Source: Betaproteobacteria bacterium (GTDB taxonomy: Bacteria > Pseudomonadota > Gammaproteobacteria > Burkholderiales > Rhodocyclaceae). Taken from it: 64,000 nt of DNA. This document shows, piece by piece, positions 35,030 through 43,537 of this stretch (the first letter of the stretch is position 1; the number at the start of each line of letters is the position of its first letter). The stretch lies in assembly GCA_016720065.1 (NCBI GenBank), contig JADJXY010000002.1:881001-945000 (forward strand), read 5' to 3'. The position numbers were made by a program, and so were the translations under genes. Under the pieces are notes generated by a model that worked only from the letters and a program-made list of their open reading frames with translations, had not been told where the DNA came from and did not search any database.

Positions 35030-35534
35030 GGTCGTAGGACGGGCCGCCGGGAAGCAGCCGGGAGCGCGCCAGAACGAAGTCCCCGCAGAACCAGGGTAGC
35101 CGCTCCAGGACAGGGAGCGCCGCGGGAGGGGGAAACTTGCGGGCCAGCGTCACATGGGGAAAGAAGCGGCGGTCGGCATCGGCGCTGCGGATGCCCGCCG
35201 AGCCCAGTTCGTGCCGCAGCCCCCTCACCAGTTGATCGAGTTCGGGCGGTGAGGTGCCGCCAGCCCACAAAATGCGGTTGTGCCGCCAGTAGCCAAAGTG
35301 GTCGAGGGTCCAGGAGAAGGCCTGCGCGTGCACCGTCGCCGCGGCCCGGCCTGCCGCTTCGATTGCGGCAGGGGAAAGCTCGCCCAGGAATTCCAAGGTG
35401 AGATGCAGGGTCTCCGGTCGGCTCGGTCGCCCCCCGGGAAGCGCCTTCAGGGCGGCGGCAAGCTCACCCCGGAGACCGGCATCGGGCCACAGCGCGAAAA
35501 AGCAGCGCTGCCCGCGAGGGCCTTCACCCGACAT
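34995..35534 (-). CDS. thpR: RNA 2',3'-cyclic phosphodiesterase ThpR
   Basis: A 179-residue 2H phosphoesterase (LigT/ThpR): two H-x-T-L motifs, H44 in LHLTLEFLG and H127 in FFPHVTLARK, and the N-terminal RCFFALWP. It cleaves 2',3'-cyclic phosphates and has weak RNA ligase activity in family members. ATG at 35534 overlaps the end of ispF by 11 nt. Confidence 0.9.
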   Translation of the reverse strand: MSGEGPRGQRCFFALWPDAGLRGELAAALKALPGGRPSRPETLHLTLEFLGELSPAAIEAAGRAAATVHAQAFSWTLDHFGYWRHNRILWAGGTSPPELDQLVRGLRHELGSAGIRSADADRRFFPHVTLARKFPPPAALPVLERLPWFCGDFVLARSRLLPGGPSYDLIGRWPLRRPD

Positions 35535-36006
35535 GCTCCACCAGGACCACGGCCTGAGCCTCGATGGCCTCGCCGCGGCCCAGGTAACCCAGGGTCTCGT
35601 TGGTCTTGCCCTTGACGTTGACGGCCTGCGCCGGCAGTTCCAGGTCGGCGGCGATGAGAGCGACCATGGCCGGGATGTGGCCGGCCAGGCGGGGCGCCTG
35701 GGCGATGACCGTGGCGTCGGCGTTGACCGGCCGCCATCCGGCAGCCAGAACACGGCGCCGCGCCTCGCGCAGCAAGTCCCGGCTGTCGGCCCCGTGAAAG
35801 CGGGGATCGGTATCCGGAAAATGGCGGCCGATGTCCCCCAGGCCGGCAGCACCCAGGAGCGCGTCGGTCAGCGCGTGGAGCAGCGCATCGGCGTCGGAAT
35901 GGCCGAGCAGCCCCTTGTCGTGAGGAATCTCTACCCCGCCCAGAATGAGCTTGCGCCCCGGTACCAGGCGATGCACGTCATAACCCTGTCCGATACGGAA
36001 ATTCAT
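35524..36006 (-). CDS. ispF: 2-C-methyl-D-erythritol 2,4-cyclodiphosphate synthase
   Basis: A 160-residue enzyme of the MEP isoprenoid pathway. Metal site D-x-H in GYDVHRL, then HDKGLLGHSDADALLHA, DIGRHFPDTD and KGKTNETLG. Full length. ATG overlaps the ispD stop (ATGA), so the two consecutive steps of the pathway are coupled. Confidence 0.96.
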   Translation of the reverse strand: MNFRIGQGYDVHRLVPGRKLILGGVEIPHDKGLLGHSDADALLHALTDALLGAAGLGDIGRHFPDTDPRFHGADSRDLLREARRRVLAAGWRPVNADATVIAQAPRLAGHIPAMVALIAADLELPAQAVNVKGKTNETLGYLGRGEAIEAQAVVLVEHVG

Positions 36007-36689
36007 CGTCTTCCCCTGAGAATGGCCTCGGCGATGGCAAGATCGGCCGGGTAGGTCACCTTGAGATTGCTGCCCTCGCCGGGCACCAGACGGGGCCGCT
36101 CCCCCAGGGCTTCGATGGCCCCTGCTTCGTCGGTCACCGAAGCGGTCGCTGCCAGGGCTCGCCGCAGCAGCCCGTAACGGAACATCTGCGGCGTCTGTGC
36201 CTGCCACAGGCCCTCCCGGGGCTCGGTCGCCGCCACCCTCCCCTGGCCGTCGGCCCGCTTGAGGGTATCGGCGACGGGCACCGCGAGCAGGCCGCCGACG
36301 GGATCGTCGGCCAGGGTGGATACCAGCTGCGCCACGTCCGCGGGTCGCAGGCAGGGGCGCGCGGCGTCGTGGACCAGGATCCAGTCGTCGTCGTCGGCCA
36401 CCGTGGCGGCGGCCCGGAGCCCATTGGCGACGCTTTCCGCCCGCGTCGCGCCCCCGGCGCGCAGGGTTTCCAGCTTGGGCCCCAGGGCGGACCAGTCCCG
36501 GTGGCCCCATCCCTCGTCGTCGGGAGCCAGGACCACCCAGACACGGTCTATGGCAGGGCTGGCGCACAGCGCCGCCAGACTGTGATGAATGAGGGGAAGG
36601 CCCAGTAGAGGCAGGTATTGCTTGGGCGTTTGGGCGCCGAAGCGGGAACCGCTTCCGGCGGCGGGGACGATTGCGAAATGACGAGCCAT
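36003..36689 (-). CDS. ispD: 2-C-methyl-D-erythritol 4-phosphate cytidylyltransferase
   Basis: A 228-residue MEP-pathway enzyme: nucleotide-binding loop VPAAGSGSRFG, TPKQYLPLLG, VHDAARPCL, and TPQMFRYGLL. Full length, followed by ispF with a four-base overlap. It is divergent from the Memo-like gene, 65 bases away. Confidence 0.96.
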   Translation of the reverse strand: MARHFAIVPAAGSGSRFGAQTPKQYLPLLGLPLIHHSLAALCASPAIDRVWVVLAPDDEGWGHRDWSALGPKLETLRAGGATRAESVANGLRAAATVADDDDWILVHDAARPCLRPADVAQLVSTLADDPVGGLLAVPVADTLKRADGQGRVAATEPREGLWQAQTPQMFRYGLLRRALAATASVTDEAGAIEALGERPRLVPGEGSNLKVTYPADLAIAEAILRGRR

Positions 36690-36754
36690 GGCTTAATTTT
36701 ACTGGGAGAGGCCGCTTTCTGCGGCAAATCCGCATCCCATCACCGGAGTGGGCC

Positions 36755-37567
36755 ATGGTCCCAGGCACGATTCGCCCCCCCGCCGTTGCCGGCGCTTTCT
36801 ACCCTGCCGAGCCGAGCCGTCTGCGGGCCGAGGTGGAAGGCTTTCTCGCCTCGCCCCCGGTAAGCGGCCCTTGGCCCAAGGCGCTCATCGTCCCCCACGC
36901 GGGCTACGTCTATTCCGGCGCCGTGGCGGCGTCGGCCTACCGCCTTCTCCGCTCCGGGGGGCGGCGCATTCGGCGGGTCGTCCTCCTGGGACCGTGCCAT
37001 CGCGTCGCGCTAGCCGGATTGGCGGTGCCTTCCACCACCTCCTTCGCCACGCCCCTGGGCGCGGTTTGCGTCGATCACGAAGCCCTGGCCGCGGTGGCCG
37101 ACCTGCCCCAGGTCGTCGTCAGCGACGCCGCCCACCGGGCGGAGCACTCCCTGGAAGTCCAGTTGCCCTTCCTGCAGGCGGTCCTGGGCGACTTCAGTCT
37201 GGCCCCCTTCGCCGTGGGGTCCGCGTCGCCGCAGGCGGTGGCCGAAGTGCTGCAACGGCTCTGGGGTGGGCCGGAGACCCTCATCGTGGTGAGTTCCGAC
37301 CTGTCCCACTATCACCCCTACCGGGAAGCCCGGGAGATCGACGGCGCGAGTTGCCGGCGCATCCTCGCCGGCGGCACCGATCTCGGACCTCAGGAAGCCT
37401 GCGGCGCCCATGCCCTGAACGGCTTGCTGCTCGCGGCCGGGTGCCACGGCCTCGGCATCTCGCTCCTGGACTGCCGCAATTCCGGGGATACCGCCGGCGA
37501 CCGTGACCGCGTCGTGGGATACGCCGCCTTTGCCCTCCAGGCCGACCATGAAGCCCTGCCCGCCTGA
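36755..37567 (+). CDS. amrB: Memo-like protein, AmmeMemoRadiSam protein B
   Basis: A 270-residue Memo-family protein (class III extradiol dioxygenase fold). The metal ligands seen in Memo are all present: His in PHAGYVYSG, His in GPCHRVA, His in SSDLSHYHPY, and Cys in LLDCRNSGDTAGD. The biochemical role is not established. It is the first gene of a module with AMMECR1 and a radical SAM enzyme, overlapping the next gene by 20 nt. Start: ATG 36755 (MVPGTIRPPAVAGAFYP). Confidence 0.9.
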   Translation: MVPGTIRPPAVAGAFYPAEPSRLRAEVEGFLASPPVSGPWPKALIVPHAGYVYSGAVAASAYRLLRSGGRRIRRVVLLGPCHRVALAGLAVPSTTSFATPLGAVCVDHEALAAVADLPQVVVSDAAHRAEHSLEVQLPFLQAVLGDFSLAPFAVGSASPQAVAEVLQRLWGGPETLIVVSSDLSHYHPYREAREIDGASCRRILAGGTDLGPQEACGAHALNGLLLAAGCHGLGISLLDCRNSGDTAGDRDRVVGYAAFALQADHEALPA

Positions 37568-38108
37568 TTGCGGACCCCTGCTCCTGGCGCTCGCCCGGGG
37601 GGCCATCGCCACCCGTTTCGGGGAGCCGATGGCCCCCGTGGCGGACAGCCCTTTCCTGCGCGAGCCCGGGGCGAGCTTCGTCACCCTGACCCGCGAGGGC
37701 GCCCTGCGGGGGTGCATCGGCAGTCTCGAAGCCCACCGTCCCCTGGCGGAGGATGTGCGGGAAAATGCCCTGGCGGCGGCCTTTCGCGACCCGCGCTTCT
37801 CACCGCTGTCGTCCCGGGAATGGCCCTCCGTACGTATCGAGGTCTCGCTCCTGGGGCCGCGGGAGCCGCTGGCGGTGAGCAGTGAGCGCGAGGCCATCGC
37901 CGCGCTTGCACCCGGGGTCGATGGGGTCGTGCTCATGGCCGGACCCCAGCGGGCGACCTTTCTTCCCCAGGTGTGGGAGCAACTCCCCGACCCCGCCGAA
38001 TTCCTGGCCCGCCTGCGCAGCAAGGCCGGGCTGGGCGCGGCAGCGTGGAACGCCGACTGGCGGCTGGAACGCTATCGCGTGCAGAAGTGGAAGGAGAGCG
38101 CAGGATGA
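37548..38108 (+). CDS. amrA: AMMECR1-domain protein, AmmeMemoRadiSam protein A
   Basis: A 186-residue AMMECR1 protein with the signature block LRGCIGSL (in REGALRGCIGSLEAHRPL), DPRFSPLSSREWPSVRIEVSLL and FLPQVWEQLPDPAEFL. The function is unknown; it is conserved from archaea to humans. Start and stop overlap both neighbours (ATGA with the radical SAM gene), so the three products are made together. Confidence 0.9.
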   Translation: MKPCPPDCGPLLLALARGAIATRFGEPMAPVADSPFLREPGASFVTLTREGALRGCIGSLEAHRPLAEDVRENALAAAFRDPRFSPLSSREWPSVRIEVSLLGPREPLAVSSEREAIAALAPGVDGVVLMAGPQRATFLPQVWEQLPDPAEFLARLRSKAGLGAAAWNADWRLERYRVQKWKESAG

Positions 38109-39202
38109 GCGTCCCGGAAAGCACCCATCCGGCCCGCTGGTGGCACGTCCTGGACGATGGCCGCGTGCAGTGCGACCTGTGCCCGCGGGACTGCCGCCTG
38201 CACGAGGGGCAGCGCGGCGCGTGCTTCGTGCGGCGCATGGAGGGGGGCGCCATGGTCCTGACCACCTGGGGCCGCTCGTCCGGCTTTTGCATCGACCCGG
38301 TGGAGAAGAAGCCCCTCAATCACTTCCACCCGGGATCGGCCATCCTGTCCTTCGGGACCGCGGGCTGCAATCTGGCCTGTCGCTTCTGCCAGAACTGGGA
38401 TATCTCCAAGACCCGCCAGACGGACCGCCTGGGCGAAACCGCCCTGCCCCAGGCCATTGCGGCGGCAGCCTGCCGCCATGGGGCAGCGAGCGTCGCCTAC
38501 ACCTACAACGACCCGGTGATCTTTGCCGAATATGCCCTGGACGTCGCCGCCGCGTGCAGGGAAGCCGGGATTCTCAACGTGGCCGTCACCGCCGGCTACG
38601 TCCATGCCGAACCGCGGCGGGAATTTTTTGCCGCCATGGATGCCGCCAATGTGGATCTCAAGGCCTTCGACGACGGCTTCTACCATCGCCTGTGCAGCGC
38701 CCATCTGGCGCCGGTTCTCGACACCCTCGTGCATATCCGTCACGGCACGCACTGCTGGTTGGAAATCACCACCCTGCTCATCCCCGGCCATAACGATTCG
38801 GATGGCGAAATCGCCGCCCTGGCGGCCTGGATTCAGCGCGAACTGGGCAGCGAGGTTCCCCTCCACTTCACCGCCTTTCACCCGGATTGGAAAATGAGCG
38901 ATACCCCCGCCACGCCTCCCGCCACCCTCGCCCGGGCGCGCCGCATCGCCCTCGACCAGGGTCTGGCCTACGTCTACACCGGCAATGTCCATGACGAGGA
39001 AGGGGGCACGACCTCTTGTCCCTCCTGCCGCGCGCCCCTCATCGTGCGGGACTGGTACGCCATCCGACTGGACCGGGTGGGCATCGACGGCGCCTGCCCG
39101 GTCTGCGGCCACCTCATCCCGGGCCGCTTCGGGCGCGGTCTGGAAGCGGGTCACGGGGCCTTCGGTCCGCGCCGCATCCCGGTCAGGCTGTCGCCCTCAT
39201 GA
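38105..39202 (+). CDS. amrS: AmmeMemoRadiSam radical SAM enzyme
   Basis: A 365-residue radical SAM protein: the iron-sulfur motif C88-x3-C92-x2-C95 in TAGCNLACRFCQNWDIS, an N-terminal cysteine group (CDLCPRDCRLHEGQRGAC, 23-40), and a C-terminal C-x2-C pair of pairs (CPSC...CPVCG) that may bind a second metal. Related to pyruvate-formate-lyase activating enzymes. The substrate is unknown. Its stop overlaps the next ATG. Confidence 0.9.
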   Translation: MSVPESTHPARWWHVLDDGRVQCDLCPRDCRLHEGQRGACFVRRMEGGAMVLTTWGRSSGFCIDPVEKKPLNHFHPGSAILSFGTAGCNLACRFCQNWDISKTRQTDRLGETALPQAIAAAACRHGAASVAYTYNDPVIFAEYALDVAAACREAGILNVAVTAGYVHAEPRREFFAAMDAANVDLKAFDDGFYHRLCSAHLAPVLDTLVHIRHGTHCWLEITTLLIPGHNDSDGEIAALAAWIQRELGSEVPLHFTAFHPDWKMSDTPATPPATLARARRIALDQGLAYVYTGNVHDEEGGTTSCPSCRAPLIVRDWYAIRLDRVGIDGACPVCGHLIPGRFGRGLEAGHGAFGPRRIPVRLSPS

Positions 39203-39819
39203 AGCGAGAATTCCGCCTTTCCCTCCCCCATGGCCATCTGGATGCGGCCCTGGAAATTCCCGAAGCGCCCCGGGGCGTGATCCTGTGGGCCTCCCTGCAC
39301 GCTGCCTTCGGTCCCGGGTCGGTCGTCGCCGCTGCGACTGCCCTGGGCTTCGCTGGCGTTGCCCTGCGCCTTCTGACCACCCAGGAGGCCGGTTTCGCCG
39401 ACAGCGCCCACAACACGCCGCTTCTCGCCGACCGCCTGTTGGCCGCCCTGGACTGGCTGGCCCGGGACGCCGATACCGCCGGGCTTCCCCTCGCGCTGCT
39501 GGCCGAAGCCGCCGTCACACCGGCGGCCATCCGCGTCGCCGCCAGCCGGGACCGTCAGGTGCAGTGCCTGGTCTGTCACGGCGGCCTGCCCGACGGCGCC
39601 GGTCGGCAGTATCTCGAATGGCTGCGCGCACCCCTGCTCATGCTGACGGATGCGTCGGATGAAGTGTCGGTATCGCGCTTCTCCAGGGTGCAAGCCTTGT
39701 TGGGAGGTCCGTCGGAACTGCGTGTGCTTCCGGCCGGACATGGGCCCGACGGGCAGGTTCTGGAATGGATGGCGCGCCACCTCGCCGTCTCGGCCGGGAC
39801 GCCGGCTACAGGCCCTTGA
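39199..39819 (+). CDS. Alpha/beta-hydrolase-like protein lacking the nucleophile
   Basis: A 206-residue protein resembling the dienelactone-hydrolase-like proteins of the alpha/beta fold: the opening strands (LDAALEIPEAPRGVILWASL), a late Asp (LLMLTDASDE, D151/D154) and a His (LPAGHG, H181). Where G-x-S-x-G should be (about 102-106) the sequence reads LLAEAAVTPAA, with no serine. It is probably not an active hydrolase. ATG overlaps the radical SAM stop. Its end overlaps the kinase gene on the other strand by 14 bases. Confidence 0.65.
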   Translation: MKREFRLSLPHGHLDAALEIPEAPRGVILWASLHAAFGPGSVVAAATALGFAGVALRLLTTQEAGFADSAHNTPLLADRLLAALDWLARDADTAGLPLALLAEAAVTPAAIRVAASRDRQVQCLVCHGGLPDGAGRQYLEWLRAPLLMLTDASDEVSVSRFSRVQALLGGPSELRVLPAGHGPDGQVLEWMARHLAVSAGTPATGP

Positions 39820-42508
39820 GGCCGGCCAGAACCCGCTCCAGTTCCTCGGTGAGGGCCGTCAGTTCGGGCTCGCTCCCGGCCTTCAACTGGCTTTCCACCG
39901 TGGCGGCGCGGCGGCTCAGTTCCTCGGCCGCCACGTTGGCCGCGCTGCCCTTGAGGGTATGGGCGATGCGCACCGCCTCGTCGCGCCTGCCCGCTTCCAG
40001 CGCCGCCTTCAGTTGCCCCACCAGGGGCGCGGACTGATCGCGGAACAGGCCCAGCAGGCGCATCACCACTGCGGTCCTGCCCTGCAGGCGAGCCGAGAGT
40101 TGTGCGAGGTCGATGCCGGGAAAGCCCGTGGCATCCGGGACTGCCGTGGACGTCGCCTCCGGTGCCGCAGCCGCAGCCTCGGGCGAGGCCTCTTCAGGCT
40201 TGGTCCGACCCGGCACGAAGGATTGCAGGACCCGCAGGATATCGGCGGCTTCGAAGGGTTTGGTGACGACCTCGTCCATGCCGGCATCGAGACAGGCGCG
40301 CCGATCCCCGCTCGTCGCGTTGGCGGTCAGGGCGACGATGCGCACATCCTGCCAGGCCGGGTTCAGACGAATGCGGCGGGTGGCCTCCAGCCCATCCATC
40401 TCGGGCATCATCACGTCCATGAGAATCAGGCTGTAGCGCCGGGCGGTCAGACACTCCAGGGCCTCGCTGCCGTTTTCGGCCACATCGGCTGCGATGCCGA
40501 CATCGGCCAGGATTTCCAGGGCGATCTGCTGATTGAAGCGATTGTCCTCGGCCAGGAGCACCCGAAAACCCGCCGGCAGGGCAAGATCGCCTTGCGCGGC
40601 CGCCGCGGCGGGTTCTTCCGACGCTGCAAGCCGGGCGCGATCTTCGGCGTCTGCCAGCCGGAAGGAAAGGCGGAACCAGAATACACTGCCCTCCCCGGGG
40701 ACGCTGTCCACGCCGATCTGCCCCCCCATGAGGCTGACCAACTGGCGACAAATGGCCAAGCCCAGGCCCGTGCCGCCGTACTTGCGGCTGGTCGCTGCGT
40801 CGGCCTGACTGAAGGCTTGGAACAGGCGCGTCTGCTGCTCGGCATCGAGGCCGATGCCCGTATCCCGCACCCGGAACGTCAGCGTGGCGGCGTGCTCGTC
40901 GCGGTATTCGCAGCGACAGCCCAGGGTGACGCTGCCCCGCTCGGTGAATTTGAGGGCATTGCCCACCAGGTTGGTCAGGACCTGGGTGAGCCGCAGGGCA
41001 TCCCCCACCAGGAAGCGCGGCGCCGCCGAGTCCAGCTCGACGCCGTAGTCGAGTGCCTTTTCCGCCGCCAGGGAGTGGGCGAATACGCCCACCTGGGCGA
41101 CGACCCGGTCGAGACTGAAGGCCGTGTCCTCGAGTTGCAGACGGCCCGCTTCGATCTTGGAGAAGTCCAGAATGTCGTTGATGAGCCCGAGCAGAATGCG
41201 CGCCGAGTCGCGGATCTTCTGCACGTAGTCGGCCTGGCGCGCATCGAGCTGGGTTCTGAGCGCCCGGCTGGCCATGCCGATGATGGCGTTCATCGGCGTA
41301 CGGATTTCGTGGCTCATGGTCGCCAGGAAACGTCCTTTGGCGGCGTTGGCCGCATCGGCTTCGGAACGTGCCTCCTCGAGTTCCCGGGTCCGCTCGGCAA
41401 CCAGAGCCTCCAGGCGGTTCTTGTAGCTGTTCAGTTCGCTTTCCGCCCGCCGTCGTTCGGTGATGTCGGCCACGATCCAGGTCCGGACACCCATGGGCCG
41501 CGCGGGATCGTTGGCCCGCCCGGTGAGCGCCCCCCAGAAGGCCTCGCCATTGTGACGCCGCAGGTGGACCTCGCGGGAGAGACTGTGTCCGTCCTGCAGC
41601 GTGGTCGCCGCCTCGCTCCACACCCGCTGGAATTCTCCCGGGCCGGCGAACAGAGTTTCCACCGCCCGGCCGTGCATATCCCCCGCGGCGTAGCCAAAAA
41701 TCTCTTCCAGCCGGCGATTGCACGATACCAGCACGCCTTCATGGGTGACCGCGATCCCCACCAGGGCGTTGTCCAGCACGGCGTTCATTTCCGCCACCAG
41801 ATGGCGGGATGCGGCTTCCGCCTCCCGCCGCCGCTGCAGGGCGTCGCGGAAACGCAGCACCGCCCGGGCCATGCGGCCGAGTTCATCTTCGCGCTCTACA
41901 CCGCGCACCTCGATGCGCAAATCGTCGCCCGCCAGCTTTTCCAGGGCCGCCAGCACGCTGTCGAAAGGGGTATTGGCCCCCCGGAAGGCGGCGAACACGC
42001 CAAAGACCAGGGCCCCGGTCAGCACCCCGTTGAGGACCAGGGCCTCGAGAATGAACTTGGTCAACGCGCTTTTCAGCCGGGCCCTGGACAGGACGATTTC
42101 CACCCGTCCGACGGTGAGGGTACGTTGCGGATCGGAAAAGATCACCAAGCGACTTGCCGCCACCGCATCCCCCGCGAGGGAAGCGCCGTCACCCACTCGG
42201 GTGACGACGGCCCCTTCGGCGTCGAGTACCCGCACCGCGGCCACGTCCGGAAGCCCTCCCAGGGCCCGTGCAGCGCTGCCGACGGCCACCGCATTGAGAT
42301 CGAAGAGCGGTCGTGCCAGGGATTCCGCCACCACGACGGCAAGACGTTCCGCCTGCTCGCTCAGGCCGTCCTTTAGGCCCTCGTAGCGGAGGAATATGGC
42401 CAGGGTGGAAAAGGCACTGAAGACGAGCCAGACCGAGCCGACGGCCAGAACGGAAAAGCGGAAGCGCAAACTGCTGCGCCACAGCCGGGACAGACTCCCC
42501 AGCGTCAT
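39806..42508 (-). CDS. Hybrid sensor histidine kinase
   Basis: A 900-residue inner-membrane kinase: membrane segments at about 18-40 and 155-175, a periplasmic domain between them, HAMP (about 177-230), PAS (about 240-355), coiled coil, HisKA (His400 in TMSHEIRTPMNAI), HATPase (NLVGNALKFTE, DTGIGL, GTGLGLAIC), receiver (Asp698 in LILMDVMMPEMDG) and C-terminal HPt (His850 in AHTLKGSAA). A BarA-like layout. Start overlaps the stop of the solute-binding gene (ATGA), which makes that protein its likely ligand receptor. Confidence 0.9.
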   Translation of the reverse strand: MTLGSLSRLWRSSLRFRFSVLAVGSVWLVFSAFSTLAIFLRYEGLKDGLSEQAERLAVVVAESLARPLFDLNAVAVGSAARALGGLPDVAAVRVLDAEGAVVTRVGDGASLAGDAVAASRLVIFSDPQRTLTVGRVEIVLSRARLKSALTKFILEALVLNGVLTGALVFGVFAAFRGANTPFDSVLAALEKLAGDDLRIEVRGVEREDELGRMARAVLRFRDALQRRREAEAASRHLVAEMNAVLDNALVGIAVTHEGVLVSCNRRLEEIFGYAAGDMHGRAVETLFAGPGEFQRVWSEAATTLQDGHSLSREVHLRRHNGEAFWGALTGRANDPARPMGVRTWIVADITERRRAESELNSYKNRLEALVAERTRELEEARSEADAANAAKGRFLATMSHEIRTPMNAIIGMASRALRTQLDARQADYVQKIRDSARILLGLINDILDFSKIEAGRLQLEDTAFSLDRVVAQVGVFAHSLAAEKALDYGVELDSAAPRFLVGDALRLTQVLTNLVGNALKFTERGSVTLGCRCEYRDEHAATLTFRVRDTGIGLDAEQQTRLFQAFSQADAATSRKYGGTGLGLAICRQLVSLMGGQIGVDSVPGEGSVFWFRLSFRLADAEDRARLAASEEPAAAAAQGDLALPAGFRVLLAEDNRFNQQIALEILADVGIAADVAENGSEALECLTARRYSLILMDVMMPEMDGLEATRRIRLNPAWQDVRIVALTANATSGDRRACLDAGMDEVVTKPFEAADILRVLQSFVPGRTKPEEASPEAAAAAPEATSTAVPDATGFPGIDLAQLSARLQGRTAVVMRLLGLFRDQSAPLVGQLKAALEAGRRDEAVRIAHTLKGSAANVAAEELSRRAATVESQLKAGSEPELTALTEELERVLAGLKGL

Positions 42509-43260
42509 CGCCGGCCGCCGGGAGCGGATTTCATGGCGCCGTCTAGGCGTTCGGCAAGCTGGCGGCCCCCTCGATTACCCAGGGCCGCCCGGCTCAGTAC
42601 CAGATACCCCGCCCGGTCGCTGACCACGGTATCCGGCAATACGGCGAGGGAACCCTCCGGATCGACGCGCGGCAGCAGGAGCGCGGCGGTACGCACTTCG
42701 AGCAGAGCCGTGCCGATGCGCCCAGCCTTGAGCTTGCGCAGGTTCTGTTCCATGGTTTCCGAATTCTGGTCCAGCGTAAGGCCGGCGGTTCCGGCCAGAT
42801 CCTGAGCCAGAGCCCATCCCCGGGGAACCCCGACCGGCTGCGGCAGCGCTGCGACACCGTGGGCGGCCCGCCAGCCGGGCGCGTCACCCTGACGCACCAC
42901 GGCCACGTAGGCCAGCGTTTCCAGGCGTGACTTGGGGTAGAGGGCGAAGGCCTCCCGCTCCCGGCGGTACGCCGCCGGGTAGGCCGCCGCGTAGTAGCCC
43001 TCGGAGAGATCCTTGAGGCAGCGCTCCCAGGCGACGACGTGGATCACCACGTCGTAACCCGCGGCGGAAAACAGCGCGCGGACCTTGTCCGCCAGGGTCC
43101 CCGCAACAGGGCCGCCCGGCTCCCCCGCAACCGTGAAGGGCGGCCAATCCGCCGCGCATACCCGCAAGCTGGCCTCACGCGCCGAAACCGGCCCACCGGC
43201 CAGCAGCGCCGCCCAGGCCACGGCCAGGAAACCGCGCGTAGCGAAAAAACTGCAAGTCAT
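42505..43260 (-). CDS. Periplasmic solute-binding protein paired with kinase
   Basis: A 251-residue SBP family 3-like protein. Signal peptide (MTCSFFATRGFLAVAWAALLAGGPVSA), then LRVCAADWPPFTVAGE and YDVVIHVVAWERCLKDLSEGYYAAAYPAAYRREREAF, typical of sensor-type binding proteins. No transporter lies nearby; coupling to the hybrid kinase by ATGA overlap suggests it feeds a signal to that kinase. ATG 43260 is chosen because the signal peptide starts there. Confidence 0.8.
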   Translation of the reverse strand: MTCSFFATRGFLAVAWAALLAGGPVSAREASLRVCAADWPPFTVAGEPGGPVAGTLADKVRALFSAAGYDVVIHVVAWERCLKDLSEGYYAAAYPAAYRREREAFALYPKSRLETLAYVAVVRQGDAPGWRAAHGVAALPQPVGVPRGWALAQDLAGTAGLTLDQNSETMEQNLRKLKAGRIGTALLEVRTAALLLPRVDPEGSLAVLPDTVVSDRAGYLVLSRAALGNRGGRQLAERLDGAMKSAPGGRR

Positions 43261-43312
43261 TTTTCTCCCCGATGGCGGCACGATACGGCCATTGCCGCCC
43301 CCTGTCGAGACT

Positions 43313-43338
43313 GACAAAAGGCGTAGCGCGCCTTTGTC
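43313..43338. repeat. Inverted repeat between the binding protein gene and mfd
   Basis: GACAAAAGGCG and CGCCTTTGTC flank a five-base spacer (TAGCG), in the 277-base region between two divergent genes. It may be an operator or fold as a hairpin in either transcript; no T-run follows, so a terminator is less likely. The rest of the region has no recognisable gene. Confidence 0.5.
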
Positions 43339-43432
43339 GCGGGAAGGTTTTTCATCATCAAAATGCCAGTTCCGGGCAGGGCGACGGAGAAAACTCCCCG
43401 GCAGCACGCAGGACTGGTCGCATCCGCTCATG

Positions 43433-43454
43433 GTTCGACAAGCTCACCACGAAC
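43433..43454. repeat. GTTCGACAAGCTCACCACGAAC dispersed-type repeat
   Basis: A short imperfect palindrome with GTTCG/CGAAC ends. Its GTTCGACAAGCTC core resembles a motif I know as common in intergenic DNA of betaproteobacteria. Only this copy was noticed here. Confidence 0.35.
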
Positions 43455-43522
43455 GAAGAACAGCCGCCAGCGGCTCGTCTGGTGCCCTCCTCCCATCCCC
43501 TGTAGGGCAAGCCGCCCGGCGG

Positions 43523-43528
43523 TATAAT
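43523..43528 (+). promoter_or_regulatory. Possible -10 box of mfd
   Basis: TATAAT at 43523-43528 is a perfect -10 hexamer, nine bases before the mfd ATG. The -35 position (CTGTAG) is poor. A transcript from here would be almost leaderless, so it may instead be part of a longer regulatory region. Confidence 0.35.
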
Positions 43529-43537
43529 CCCCGCCCC

